64,000 nt of DNA, taken from positions 124,001 through 188,000 of the forward strand of contig CP003316.1 in assembly GCA_000247545.1 (NCBI GenBank), written 5' to 3'. Origin of the DNA: Pyrobaculum oguniense TE7. Its GTDB lineage: Archaea; Thermoproteota; Thermoprotei; Thermoproteales; Thermoproteaceae. This document shows positions 7,634 to 15,184 of this stretch, one piece after another; the first letter of the stretch is position 1; each line of letters opens with the position of its first letter. The notes below the pieces were generated by a model that was not told where the DNA came from, did not search any database, and worked only from the letters and a program-made list of their open reading frames with translations. Made by a program: the position numbers and the translations under genes.

Positions 7634-8293
7634 ATGTACGACGTACCTTTCGTCGCAACGCCCGAGGTGGTGGTCCGACGTATGCTTCAACTTGCCCGGG
7701 TCCAGAAGGGAGAGGTGCTCTACGACCTCGGCTCGGGCGACGGCAGAATTGTCATAATGGCCGCGAAGGAATTCGGCGCCAGGGCGTTCGGCGTGGAGAT
7801 CCGGAAGGATCTGTATGAACAGTCCATGGCCCGTATCAAGGATCTTGGACTTGCACACACGGCTACTATAATTAACGCCAGCTTCTACGACGTACCTCTT
7901 ACAGAGGCCGACGTAGTCACCATGTACCTCCTCACCAGCGTAAACGAGCGGCTTAGGCCAAAGCTTGAGAAAGAGCTTAGGCCTGCAACACGTGTGGTGA
8001 CCCACGACTTTGAAGTACCAGGGTGGAGACCGGTGGTTGTCGAAGAGATATACGAGGACTGGCGCAGCCACAAGCTGTTCTTATACAAAATCCCGGGGAG
8101 AGAGGTCCCCGTGCCAGGGAAGTCCATCCAGCTTGAGGACCGGTGGCTACGCCAAGTGGCTGAGCTGGTAGACGGAGTCAGATCTGTGGAGGAGATTGCG
8201 GGGAAGCTAGGCGTGACTATCAGAAAGGTAAGGGAGGCCCTAGAGGAGTTGAGAAAACTGGGAGTTGTCGACGATGTGAGGATCATTAAATGA
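7634..8293 (+). CDS. aKMT4-like protein-lysine methyltransferase with C-terminal winged helix
   Basis: The first 160 or so residues match the crenarchaeal broad-specificity lysine methyltransferase aKMT4: YDVPFVATPEVVVRRML, SAM-binding VLYDLGSGDGRIVI, FGVEI, a VVTMYLLTSVNERLRPKLEK block and TRVVTHDFEVPGW. After about residue 170 comes an extra winged-helix-like domain (SVEEIAGKLGVTIRKVREAL) that I do not recall in the Sulfolobus enzyme. The frame is open back to 7457 inside the antisense uS15 gene, but ATG at 7634 lies 24-30 bp after TATA (AATTTATATAAC, about 7603-7614). It overlaps the deoxyhypusine synthase gene by four bases (ATGA). Confidence 0.82.
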   Translation: MYDVPFVATPEVVVRRMLQLARVQKGEVLYDLGSGDGRIVIMAAKEFGARAFGVEIRKDLYEQSMARIKDLGLAHTATIINASFYDVPLTEADVVTMYLLTSVNERLRPKLEKELRPATRVVTHDFEVPGWRPVVVEEIYEDWRSHKLFLYKIPGREVPVPGKSIQLEDRWLRQVAELVDGVRSVEEIAGKLGVTIRKVREALEELRKLGVVDDVRIIK

Positions 8294-9168
8294 GAGACAT
8301 AATAGAGATCTACCGCAAAATAGGCGGTTTTCAAGCTCTCCACGTCGCCGAGGCATATGACGTGCTGAAAGAGGCCGTAGAGAGGGCGGATCTCCGTTTC
8401 TTATCCTTCACAGGCAACCTCGTGGCCACCGGGGTGAGGGAGATAATCGCCGATGCCATACGGAGGAGATTGTTCAACGTGGTAATAACCACGGCCGGAG
8501 CGCTAGACCACGACATCGCCAAGAGCATGGGCGCCCGTTATGTTCCAGGCTCTTTTGACCTAGACGATGCCGATCTAGCATCAAGGGGGTTACACAGGCT
8601 GGGAAACGTGGTAATTAGACACGAGGAGTACGGTCCCCTCGTCGAGAAATTTGTACTAGGACACTGCGAAGGGCTCTGGGGGCGGGTTCTGGCAACGTAC
8701 GAGTTGGCGGAGATATTCGGCAAATCCCTCCCAGAGGACTCTATTCTTGGCGCGGCGGCGCGGGCCGGAGTTAAGGTCTTCGTACCAGGGATAGTGGACG
8801 GCGCTGTGGGGACGGCGCTTCTGACATGCAACGATTTAGCCAGGACGAGGAGAGAGGCTACTAAACTACTGGTCGACGTCTTAAAAGACGAGGAGGAGCT
8901 AAGAGAGTTGGTCTACAACAGTGATAAACTTGCGGCGCTTATTGTGGGGGGTGGCATAAGCAAACACCACGTGATCTGGTGGGCTCAGTTCAGGGGAGGG
9001 CTCGACTATGTGGTATACATCTCGACGGCTGTTGAATACGACGGCTCCCTCAGCGGGGCTAGGCCGAGAGAGGCGGTAAGCTGGGGTAAAGTCAAGCCAA
9101 CAGCTAGATCTGTCTACATCTTTGCAGACGCTACTCTTGTACTGCCTGTGTTATTAAAGGCTTTGTGA
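8290..9168 (+). CDS. dys: deoxyhypusine synthase
   Basis: A 292-residue enzyme that transfers the aminobutyl group of spermidine to a lysine of aIF5A, the first step of hypusine formation. Recognised by FTGNLVATGVREIIAD, TTAGALDHDI, VPGIVDGAVGTAL, VGGGISKHHVIWWAQ and the C-terminal EYDGSLSGARPREAVSWGKV, whose SWGK lysine (about residue 265) forms the covalent intermediate. All these motifs are intact, so it should be active. The start overlaps the aKMT4-like stop, so the two protein-modifying enzymes share an operon. Confidence 0.95.
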   Translation: MRDIIEIYRKIGGFQALHVAEAYDVLKEAVERADLRFLSFTGNLVATGVREIIADAIRRRLFNVVITTAGALDHDIAKSMGARYVPGSFDLDDADLASRGLHRLGNVVIRHEEYGPLVEKFVLGHCEGLWGRVLATYELAEIFGKSLPEDSILGAAARAGVKVFVPGIVDGAVGTALLTCNDLARTRREATKLLVDVLKDEEELRELVYNSDKLAALIVGGGISKHHVIWWAQFRGGLDYVVYISTAVEYDGSLSGARPREAVSWGKVKPTARSVYIFADATLVLPVLLKAL

Positions 9169-9169
9169 T

Positions 9170-10129
9170 ATGTTCGCCGAAATCGTGTCTGCCGTTGCCG
9201 CTTTTATAGCCGGCGTTGTTTTTGGCTTGTGGTGGGTAGGCGAGCAGAGAAGGCGCAACATCACATCACGTGATATATACAAGAACATTAGTGGAGTGCC
9301 TAGAGCCGGGGGGCTAATAGCAATGGTGGCTGCAACTGTGGGGTATAGCCTCTTGTCAACAATTACGGATAAGTCGTTGCTAGTTCTGGTGATATCGATG
9401 ATTATGGGGATCTTGGGGCTGGTTGACGACTTGAAAGGGCTTAGCGAATACGTAAGGGTGTTAGTCCCGGTGGTCTTAGCATTTGCGCTAGCCCGGACAA
9501 GTATGATAACGCTTACTGTGCCGATGGTAGGTCTTTTCTATGGGGCAACTGGTTGGCTCTCTGTCTTGGCAATTCCCGTATTGACAAATGCCTTTAACAT
9601 GCTTGACCCAGTAAACGGCTTTCTTCCCATGGCAAACACCATAGTTGGCCTCTCCCTAGCCGCGGTAGCCGCTATTAGGGGACAGTGGGACGCCGTCTAT
9701 TTGTTGGCGGTGCATGCGGCGGCTTCCCTTTCGCTGTATGTGTACAACAGATACCCCGCCAAGACCTTCAACGGTAATGTCGGTAGCTACTTCTTGGGAG
9801 CTAGCATCTCTACAATAGCAGTGCTCTACGACTTAGTCCCTTATCTGATACTAGCTGGTCTTCCCTTTGTTGTAAACGGGACGTTGATAATATTCTCCTC
9901 AGGCGGGATTAAGGGACGGGAAAAAATTGAGAGGCCTACCTATTTAGAAAACGGCCTCGTGTACCAACAATGCAACTCACCTATTATCTCCCTGGTTAGG
10001 TTAACTGTAGCCAACGGGCCTATGAACGAGTATGGAATTTTCAAGGCGCTGACGGCGCTGACAGCGGCGACCTCGGCATTAACAGTAGCAACCACAGCAG
10101 TCATACACATCTTTTCTTTACCCATATGA
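9170..10129 (+). CDS. UDP-GlcNAc:polyprenyl-phosphate GlcNAc-1-P transferase-like (MraY/DPAGT1 family)
   Basis: A 319-residue polytopic membrane enzyme with about 9-10 transmembrane segments. Family motifs in order: GVPRAGGLIA near residue 42, GILGLVDDLKGLSE (the Asp-Asp loop) near 85, NAFNMLDPVNGF near 145, and YPAKTFNGNVGSYFLG near 203, close to the N..D..NG and F.GD.GS motifs. In this family such enzymes start lipid-linked oligosaccharides for N-glycosylation (Alg7/AglH type); the exact sugar substrate is inferred. It starts two bases after the deoxyhypusine synthase stop and overlaps the next gene by four bases. Confidence 0.85.
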   Translation: MFAEIVSAVAAFIAGVVFGLWWVGEQRRRNITSRDIYKNISGVPRAGGLIAMVAATVGYSLLSTITDKSLLVLVISMIMGILGLVDDLKGLSEYVRVLVPVVLAFALARTSMITLTVPMVGLFYGATGWLSVLAIPVLTNAFNMLDPVNGFLPMANTIVGLSLAAVAAIRGQWDAVYLLAVHAAASLSLYVYNRYPAKTFNGNVGSYFLGASISTIAVLYDLVPYLILAGLPFVVNGTLIIFSSGGIKGREKIERPTYLENGLVYQQCNSPIISLVRLTVANGPMNEYGIFKALTALTAATSALTVATTAVIHIFSLPI

Positions 10130-10449
10130 AAAAGGCGTTGATCGTCGTATTGTCAGCATATGCGTTGATGCTTTTACTATTTGCGCTGGCTTCTTGGCTG
10201 TTACCTGTGTTGCGCTATAGATTGTTGTACGGGCTTACAATTGGCGATATTGTGCTCTTAGTCATTGTAGTACTTTATGGATTATTCATTTATAATATGG
10301 GAGTCCGAGTTGTGCGTGGCAGTTGCAGAGGCAGATATAGAGACGATAAGGTGCATAATGGACAACTCGAGGTGGGAGATGTGCATAAGGTTGAAAAAGG
10401 CGAGAGAGGCGTTGACAGAGCTCGAATTAAGGGTGCTACGTCTAATTGA
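10126..10449 (+). CDS. small membrane protein with a doubtful C-terminal tail
   Basis: A 107-residue reading frame. Residues 1-60 form two to three hydrophobic helices (LIVVLSAYALMLLLFALASW, IGDIVLLVIVVLYGLFI) and are convincing. The remaining 47 residues are highly charged, Gly/Arg-rich, with poorer third-position GC than the overlapping +1 frame (10277-10462). Either the protein really ends in this tail, or the true product passes into the other frame around 10300. It is coupled to the preceding transferase by a four-base ATGA overlap. Confidence 0.55.
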   Translation: MKKALIVVLSAYALMLLLFALASWLLPVLRYRLLYGLTIGDIVLLVIVVLYGLFIYNMGVRVVRGSCRGRYRDDKVHNGQLEVGDVHKVEKGERGVDRARIKGATSN

Positions 10450-10462
10450 GGCATTGCCGTGA
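10277..10462 (+). CDS. overlapping small alpha-helical protein or frameshifted C-terminus
   Basis: A 61-codon frame overlapping the small membrane protein in +1. It has better codon third-position GC than the overlapping tail, and reads as an amphipathic helix (MCIRLKKAREALTELELRVL) ending four bases into the GTPase gene (GTGA overlap). The start is uncertain: ATG at 10277, or TTG/GTG codons downstream. It may be a separate small subunit, or the real end of the membrane protein reached by frameshift. No family was recognised. Confidence 0.45.
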   Translation: MDYSFIIWESELCVAVAEADIETIRCIMDNSRWEMCIRLKKAREALTELELRVLRLIEALP

Positions 10463-10944
10463 GGCGGGTATCAGTGGCGGTCCTAGGCGTGGGGGGAGTA
10501 GGAAAGACCACGTATGTATTTAGACTTCTTGGCTTGTCTCTGAGACCAAGAACTACCCTACGCCCGGGAATTTATCGTATGTACTTAAAAGAGAAGGAAG
10601 TAGATTTTATAGATGTTCCTGGTCAGTTGGCGTCTGAAGTTGCTAAAAACTTTGCAAAGACTTGGACGTTCTACGTTGACCTAATGATCTACATGTACGA
10701 TTTGACAGATCAGTCATCCCTCTACGCGATAGCGGAGTTGCACAGCGCGTTGCTTGATAGGGGGATTAACCCATACAAAAAGGTAGTCCTAATTGGGAAT
10801 AAGCGTGATTTGGCAGAGGAGCTCGGCATATTTATAGAGGGGGACGAAATAGCTACTGCGGTTGGGGCTTCCAAGATATACTACATATCTGCCCTAAAAG
10901 ATAACTTAGATGTTTTATATCTCCCACTAGAGGAAAATATATGA
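10459..10944 (+). CDS. small Ras-like GTPase
   Basis: A 161-residue P-loop GTPase with all G motifs visible: G1 GVGGVGKTT (residues 10-18), G3 DVPGQ (about 53), G4 NKRD (about 114) and G5 SAL (about 148). It has the size and order of Ras/Arf/MglA-type GTPases and no extra domain. Gln after DVPG occupies the position of the Ras catalytic glutamine. It is GTG-initiated, overlapping the preceding frame, and overlaps the following gene by four bases. Operon partners suggest a membrane-associated role, which is inference. Confidence 0.85.
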   Translation: MRRVSVAVLGVGGVGKTTYVFRLLGLSLRPRTTLRPGIYRMYLKEKEVDFIDVPGQLASEVAKNFAKTWTFYVDLMIYMYDLTDQSSLYAIAELHSALLDRGINPYKKVVLIGNKRDLAEELGIFIEGDEIATAVGASKIYYISALKDNLDVLYLPLEENI

Positions 10945-11786
10945 TCCCTCGTGAGGATATAGTAGCAGGTATTTTATCAACACCGATTGTCACCCTCCTG
11001 TTAGAGGTGGAAGAGGTGAAGCCGTCGCCTAGATCTAGGACCTTGTTCGAGCTCCTAGCCGAGGTGGGGGCGTTTCAGCGTAAAGGCGATAAATATAGAA
11101 GAGGTCGTTCTCCGCCAGAGGTAACGGAACTTTCGCCAATATCGGACGCGGTGGCCGAAATATTCCAGCACATAGTATTCCCCTACCTAGTGTCGGGGAG
11201 AAAGGCTACGAGGCTCAGCCCGGAGCTGATAAGAGCATTGTACGTCTATACGTCTGCATACCAGATAATGAGGATAGAGGTGACTCAGGAGTTGTTGAAG
11301 TACGGCGGGCTCACATTGGTGGCGGGCTGGTTCCCATGCGGCTTCTCGTCAGAGCTCATGTCGATATCAGGACGCGACGTAGTGATTGTGGAGGAGCGCG
11401 AAGACATACTGACGATGGAAATGGATAGGTTGTCGCTGATCCCACTTGCCCCCTCGCCCACAGGCCAAGAGCTAGCCGCCGCCAGTTTCTACTCCTTCGA
11501 GACGACTAGTCTAAGCGGATTGGACGAGCTGATCAATAAATACGGTAAATTTGACACAGCCATTGTGTGTAGCAGAGGTGTAGACATGGAGAAGATAGAT
11601 AAAATCGCTGATGAGGTGTATTTCATTGCGATAAGAGACCGCCCAATAGATCTTTTCAACCAAGCCCTTATAAAAGGGCTGGGCCTCACGCCGCCTGTCA
11701 CCGATGAGAAGTTTTTGAAAAAAGCAGAGAAAAAGGAGCTAGGCCCTCTCGCTATCTACGTCATCAGGAGTGCATCCACCGCCTGA
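10941..11786 (+). CDS. protein of unknown function, possible degenerate methyltransferase fold
   Basis: A 281-residue protein coupled to the GTPase (ATGA overlap). The first 60 residues look like a winged helix (TLFELLAEVGAFQRKGDKYR). The middle has a Rossmann-like pattern (GGLTLVAGWFPCGFSSEL, then DVVIVEERED) in which the glycine-rich SAM loop is not conserved, and a later strand FDTAIVCSRGVD followed by EVYFIAIRD. This is the order found in dimeric O-methyltransferases, but SAM binding is doubtful. It may be a partner or effector of the GTPase; that is only context. The last 48 bp overlap the convergent phosphatase gene. Confidence 0.6.
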   Translation: MIPREDIVAGILSTPIVTLLLEVEEVKPSPRSRTLFELLAEVGAFQRKGDKYRRGRSPPEVTELSPISDAVAEIFQHIVFPYLVSGRKATRLSPELIRALYVYTSAYQIMRIEVTQELLKYGGLTLVAGWFPCGFSSELMSISGRDVVIVEEREDILTMEMDRLSLIPLAPSPTGQELAAASFYSFETTSLSGLDELINKYGKFDTAIVCSRGVDMEKIDKIADEVYFIAIRDRPIDLFNQALIKGLGLTPPVTDEKFLKKAEKKELGPLAIYVIRSASTA

Positions 11787-12449
11787 GAGAATTATATCTA
11801 CAGCCTCCTTGAAGCCGATCCCGCTAGGTCCTTCCACAACCATCTTCGCCGCTGATTTGGCGGCTGGCGTAGCGTTGCCGACAGCGATTCCCCAGCTAAC
11901 TTTCAACATGCCCACATCCACGTCGCTGTCGCCAACAGAGGCTATCTGAAAACAAGGCACTCCCAGCTTCTCGCAGAGCCATAACACGGCAGTACCTTTA
12001 TCAACGCCGGCAGGTCTCACATGAATCGCGTAACCGCTTGAGTCCACAACAAAGGAGGGACCTACCGCTTCTCTTATTCTCTCCACGGCATCTTCTGCCA
12101 GGGGGATATAAGCAAGGTCGTACTTCCTGCACTTGTTCTGCGGGCTTGGGCTAACAGCCCCCGTAGAGAGAACAATTTGATCCACGGCAGACATGTCAGC
12201 CGAGCACAGCTCGTAGGTCGTTCCATCTAGGTACACCAAGCAACCATTCTCAGCGACGACATCTCTAATCCCGAGATACCTAGCAATTGTCAAGGCAAAA
12301 TCTAGACCGTTAGCCGTGGCGAGAACCACTCTGAGACCCGCATCCCTGGCTTTCCGCAATGCCAGCAGAGCCTCCGTAGATAACTCGTATGTGTGCCTAC
12401 TCAGCGTTAGAGTGCCGTCTAAGTCAACCACAAGTATCCTACACCGCAC
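11739..12449 (-). CDS. archaeal-type phosphoglycolate phosphatase (HAD superfamily)
   Basis: A 236-residue HAD-IIB-type phosphatase: motif I VVDLDGTLT (residues 6-14), motif II ATANG, a Lys in the DKGTAV segment (motif III) and motif IV VGDSDVDVGML. This is the Thermoplasma TA0175-type phosphoglycolate phosphatase family, though other sugar phosphates are possible substrates. The GTG start at 12449 follows TATA (minus-strand TTTTTATAAAG, about 12464-12474). It is convergent with the previous gene and overlaps it by 48 bp. Confidence 0.85.
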   Translation of the reverse strand: MRCRILVVDLDGTLTLSRHTYELSTEALLALRKARDAGLRVVLATANGLDFALTIARYLGIRDVVAENGCLVYLDGTTYELCSADMSAVDQIVLSTGAVSPSPQNKCRKYDLAYIPLAEDAVERIREAVGPSFVVDSSGYAIHVRPAGVDKGTAVLWLCEKLGVPCFQIASVGDSDVDVGMLKVSWGIAVGNATPAAKSAAKMVVEGPSGIGFKEAVDIILSGGGCTPDDVDSERA

Positions 12450-12533
12450 GGCAGGTGTTTAGTGCCTTTATAAAAACTAGTCCGCCAAAGGGCATAGCTC
12501 CTAACTGTTTTAAACACCCCGGTGGCTGGATGT

Positions 12534-13076
12534 ATGGCAGTTGAGGTCGGCGGCATAAAGGTGAGGTTCATCACGTGGGCTGAAGGGGTAGCGCTCAGCG
12601 AGGCCCTGGCTAGGAAAGTTGAGGAGAGCGGCTACGCCCCCGACGTTGTGGTGGCCATATCGCGCGGCGGGCTGGTTCCGGCCCGTATTATCAGCGACGT
12701 GCTTGGCGTAGACGACGTGATAAGCATCGGGGTAAAGTACTGGGGCTTAGCCCACCGCCGGGCCGAGAAGCCGGTGCTCTACCACAGCATAGAGCCCGGC
12801 GTGATACGAGATAGAAAGACTCTGGTCGTAGACGAAGTCGCCGATACGGGCCACACCCTTATGCTTGCCAAAAACCTACTAGACCTCATGGGGGCTAGAG
12901 AGGTGAAAACCGCAGTCCTACACTTAAAAACCACCAGCAGATTCATCCCCGACTACTACGCAGAGAAAATAGAAGAGTGGATCTGGCTTTCATACCCGTG
13001 GAGCAGACATGAGGATTACAGAGAGTTCAAGAAAAAAGGTCACGACATCTCCATGTACATAAACAGAATCTGTTAA
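12534..13076 (+). CDS. purine-type phosphoribosyltransferase
   Basis: A 180-residue PRTase with the PRPP-binding motif TLVVDEVADTGHTL (V.D(E/D)...TG.T) and an upstream VVVAISRGGLVPARII loop, close to COG2236 (hypoxanthine/xanthine/guanine-like PRTases of archaea). It salvages a base onto PRPP; which base cannot be read from sequence. GTG at 12522 is in frame, but ATG at 12534 is preferred because GTTTTAAAC lies about 24 bp before it. It is divergent from the HAD phosphatase with separate TATA elements. Confidence 0.87.
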   Translation: MAVEVGGIKVRFITWAEGVALSEALARKVEESGYAPDVVVAISRGGLVPARIISDVLGVDDVISIGVKYWGLAHRRAEKPVLYHSIEPGVIRDRKTLVVDEVADTGHTLMLAKNLLDLMGAREVKTAVLHLKTTSRFIPDYYAEKIEEWIWLSYPWSRHEDYREFKKKGHDISMYINRIC

Positions 13077-13357
13077 GCCCAGACGTAGAGCCCTAAAAAC
13101 CGCAACAGAACTCCGCCCATGTGATGTAAGCCGTAGTGCTCCATAATGAGAAGATAAATAGACTGCGTTTCCTCCTCTTAGCAAGAACATCGACTGTTAT
13201 TGACCTAGGCATCGACGACGTGGGTTTAATGTGGGCAAATTCGACGCTTTCTCTCACAGACTTCTGCCACCAAGATCTAAGAAGTTGCCTTGGATAGTGT
13301 GGATGTGTCGCTACACATTAATCCTATGTTACGTTTATTAACTGGTTCCTAGTAGTT
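13077..13357. other. intergenic region without a supported gene
   Basis: About 280 bp between the PRTase and the guide-RNA candidate. One plus-strand frame stays open for about 45 codons around 13150-13300 but has no start, promoter or recognised family, so it may be a remnant of a lost gene. No tRNA or repeat array is visible. Confidence 0.4.
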
Positions 13358-13412
13358 GGCCGTGACGATGCTTCACCTCGCGGATTTGTGAAGAGTCCTT
13401 TAAGAACTGACT
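13358..13412 (+). ncRNA. C/D-box guide sRNA candidate with possible 16S rRNA target
   Basis: Box order with regular spacing: C GTGACGA (13362-13368, one mismatch to RTGATGA), 12-nt guide, D' CGGA (13381-13384), 3-nt spacer, C' GTGAAGA (13388-13394), 12-nt guide, D CTGA (13407-13410). TATA-like GTTTATTAAC (13333-13342) lies 25 bp upstream of the C box. In the D guide, TCCTTTAAG is perfectly complementary to CTTAAAGGA, part of the universal archaeal 16S segment around E. coli position 912. The D-plus-five rule would place methylation at the second U. The 3' end touches the convergent recombinase stop codon. Confidence 0.6.
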
Positions 13413-14166
13413 AGCCCTCTCTAGTCTCCTCGTAGCCACAGTTGTGGCAATATAATCTCTCCACTACGACATATCGTCCTCCTACAATTTTTGCTGTTCT
13501 CTCCACAGTTTTCATACGTGAGAAACAACGGGGACATGTATGAGGACTAGGCCTATAGACGCCGGCTTGTGACAGAAGTCTCCTCACCTCGTAAGTAGAG
13601 AGACCGAAGGTTCTAGCCACTTCTCCTAGCGATGCGCCAGATTTGTACATTGAGACAACAGCCTCTAGGAGCTCCGGGTGTCTCTCCGCGACGTTCCAAA
13701 TCTTTCCCTCGGTGCGGGCTCTCTCAAGCGCCGTCTTGGTTCGTTGCCTTATAAACTCCCTCTCCATCGTAGCGACAAAGGCGAGCACTGCCCTGAGGAA
13801 TTGGCGGTAGACACCGTCTAGGCTCTGCAGGGCTTGCTCCCTCTCGCTCGCCGACACCACTACGAGGCCGAGCTTGTTCTCCACAACGTCAAGGAGGGCG
13901 AATAGTTCTTGGAAGTTGCGTACAAGCCTCGAGATTTCGTAGACCAAGAGAACTCTAGGCCGTGGCTCCATGACATCAGCCTCTTTAGCCATCTCCCTAA
14001 AGGCGGGCCTCTCCCACGGCTGGGTAGCGCCAGACACCCCTACGTCAATATAGTGCTTTACTATGTAGATCCCCCTCTCAGCCGCCCACCTCTCCAAATA
14101 CTGCCGCTGGTTTTCCGGGTCTTGCTCCTCCGTCGAGACGCGGATGTAGGTAACTGCGGGTATCAC
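13411..14166 (-). CDS. serine recombinase (resolvase/invertase type) with C-terminal zinc ribbon
   Basis: A 251-residue protein. The N-terminal catalytic domain has the nucleophile context YIRVSTEEQDPENQ (Ser at about residue 11), later LLVYEISRLVRN and EFIRQRTKTALERA, the resolvase E-helix region. A helix-turn-helix follows (ASLGEVARTFGLSTYEVRRL), then a four-Cys zinc ribbon (CPRCFSRM ... CHNCGYEE). The first three are typical of small serine recombinases; the ribbon is an addition. The active-site residues I can see are present. It stands alone with GTG start at 14166, and no partner transposase is adjacent. It may be a domesticated or integrated-element gene. Confidence 0.88.
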   Translation of the reverse strand: MIPAVTYIRVSTEEQDPENQRQYLERWAAERGIYIVKHYIDVGVSGATQPWERPAFREMAKEADVMEPRPRVLLVYEISRLVRNFQELFALLDVVENKLGLVVVSASEREQALQSLDGVYRQFLRAVLAFVATMEREFIRQRTKTALERARTEGKIWNVAERHPELLEAVVSMYKSGASLGEVARTFGLSTYEVRRLLSQAGVYRPSPHTCPRCFSRMKTVERTAKIVGGRYVVVERLYCHNCGYEETREG

Positions 14167-14213
14167 CTCATACTATTCCCCAAAGGTTTTAACAGTAAGG
14201 TTATACTCTTCGT

Positions 14214-14747
14214 CTACTCTCCCTCTTTTCTGCCAGCTCTTCCTCCCCTCTTCTCGCCAAACCTCCTCATCTTGGGAGGCTTAACCTCTTGTGGGGGCTG
14301 GAGAGGCGACACGAAGTAGCCTAGGGGCCAGCCGTATACTCTGTCCCTCTGCTCTGTGGACGTCGTGTGGACGTCGATATACAACATGTTTCTAAAAATC
14401 AATGGCTCTTCTATCCACACACCCACTCTTTCCGGGTAGTACGCTATCGGCTCCACAAACCACTCGTAGACGCGGCCGTCTTGGATGAAACGGACGAAGT
14501 CAAAGTACTCGTCCGCGTTGTAGAAGCCCCACACCACGAGAACCGCACCTGGCGGCAAGTTTACAGTTATCCGACCAATTTGCAACGTATAGCCAAACTG
14601 ATCGGCAGATTCTCCGTAGATATGCTTCGGCTGAATTGTCTCAATTCTTCCTCCAATCTTCCTAGCGTGTTCAACTGCAATCGAATAAGCCTTCTTAATA
14701 GCCTCCACAGACTCGCCCCTAGCAAGCGACAGGAACCACACAGGCAT
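14214..14747 (-). CDS. protein of unknown function
   Basis: A 177-residue soluble protein. An N-terminal helical segment (ESVEAIKKAYSIAVEHARK) is followed by a beta-rich centre with many aromatic residues (PPGAVLVVWGFYNADEYFDF, VYEWFVEPIAYYPERVGVW), and a strongly basic Gly/Arg tail (RRFGEKRGGRAGRKEGE). It has its own TATA (minus-strand GTTTAAATAC about 20 bp upstream). No family was recognised; it may be lineage-specific to Thermoproteales. Confidence 0.6.
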   Translation of the reverse strand: MPVWFLSLARGESVEAIKKAYSIAVEHARKIGGRIETIQPKHIYGESADQFGYTLQIGRITVNLPPGAVLVVWGFYNADEYFDFVRFIQDGRVYEWFVEPIAYYPERVGVWIEEPLIFRNMLYIDVHTTSTEQRDRVYGWPLGYFVSPLQPPQEVKPPKMRRFGEKRGGRAGRKEGE

Positions 14748-14884
14748 ATCGATAAAAACAGTATTTAAACAATTTCACAAAGTAAGCGTCGCCTAAACCT
14801 ACGGTGAGGTGACGGCGGTTACTTCATATATTGCCAGTCAATATAATAACCGCTAGGAATAAAACCGCCGAGGTCGACACGCCT

Positions 14885-15184
14885 ATGATTGGGCTTATTG
14901 CCTTGACTATAATCGCCGTCCTTACTGGGTTGGCGCTTAGGCGAGTCAGAGATAGGGTCCTCACAGCGCTTGCCGTTGCGGGACTGGTACTTCTAGCAGT
15001 GCCGGCTCTACTGGTAAACGGCGACGTTGTGGAGAGGCTTATTGCTACGGTGTACATGTATGCGCCTTACTGGGAGTATTTAGTACCCGCCGCCTTCTTC
15101 ACGGCGGCCCTGCTCCCGAGGGGCAAGACCAGGAAGAGGAGGAAAAAGGGCGTGGTTCAGAGCCGGGATATCGTCACCGTCTAG
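14885..15184 (+). CDS. small membrane protein, unknown
   Basis: A 99-residue protein with three hydrophobic segments (about residues 2-18, 28-45 and 64-82) and a very basic C-terminus (RGKTRKRRKKG), suggesting a cytoplasmic tail. ATG at 14885 is preferred over the longer frame from 14831 because TATA-like AATAAAACC lies about 23 bp before it and the extension is not hydrophobic. It overlaps the convergent Lon-like protease by 11 bp. No family was recognised. Confidence 0.55.
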   Translation: MIGLIALTIIAVLTGLALRRVRDRVLTALAVAGLVLLAVPALLVNGDVVERLIATVYMYAPYWEYLVPAAFFTAALLPRGKTRKRRKKGVVQSRDIVTV

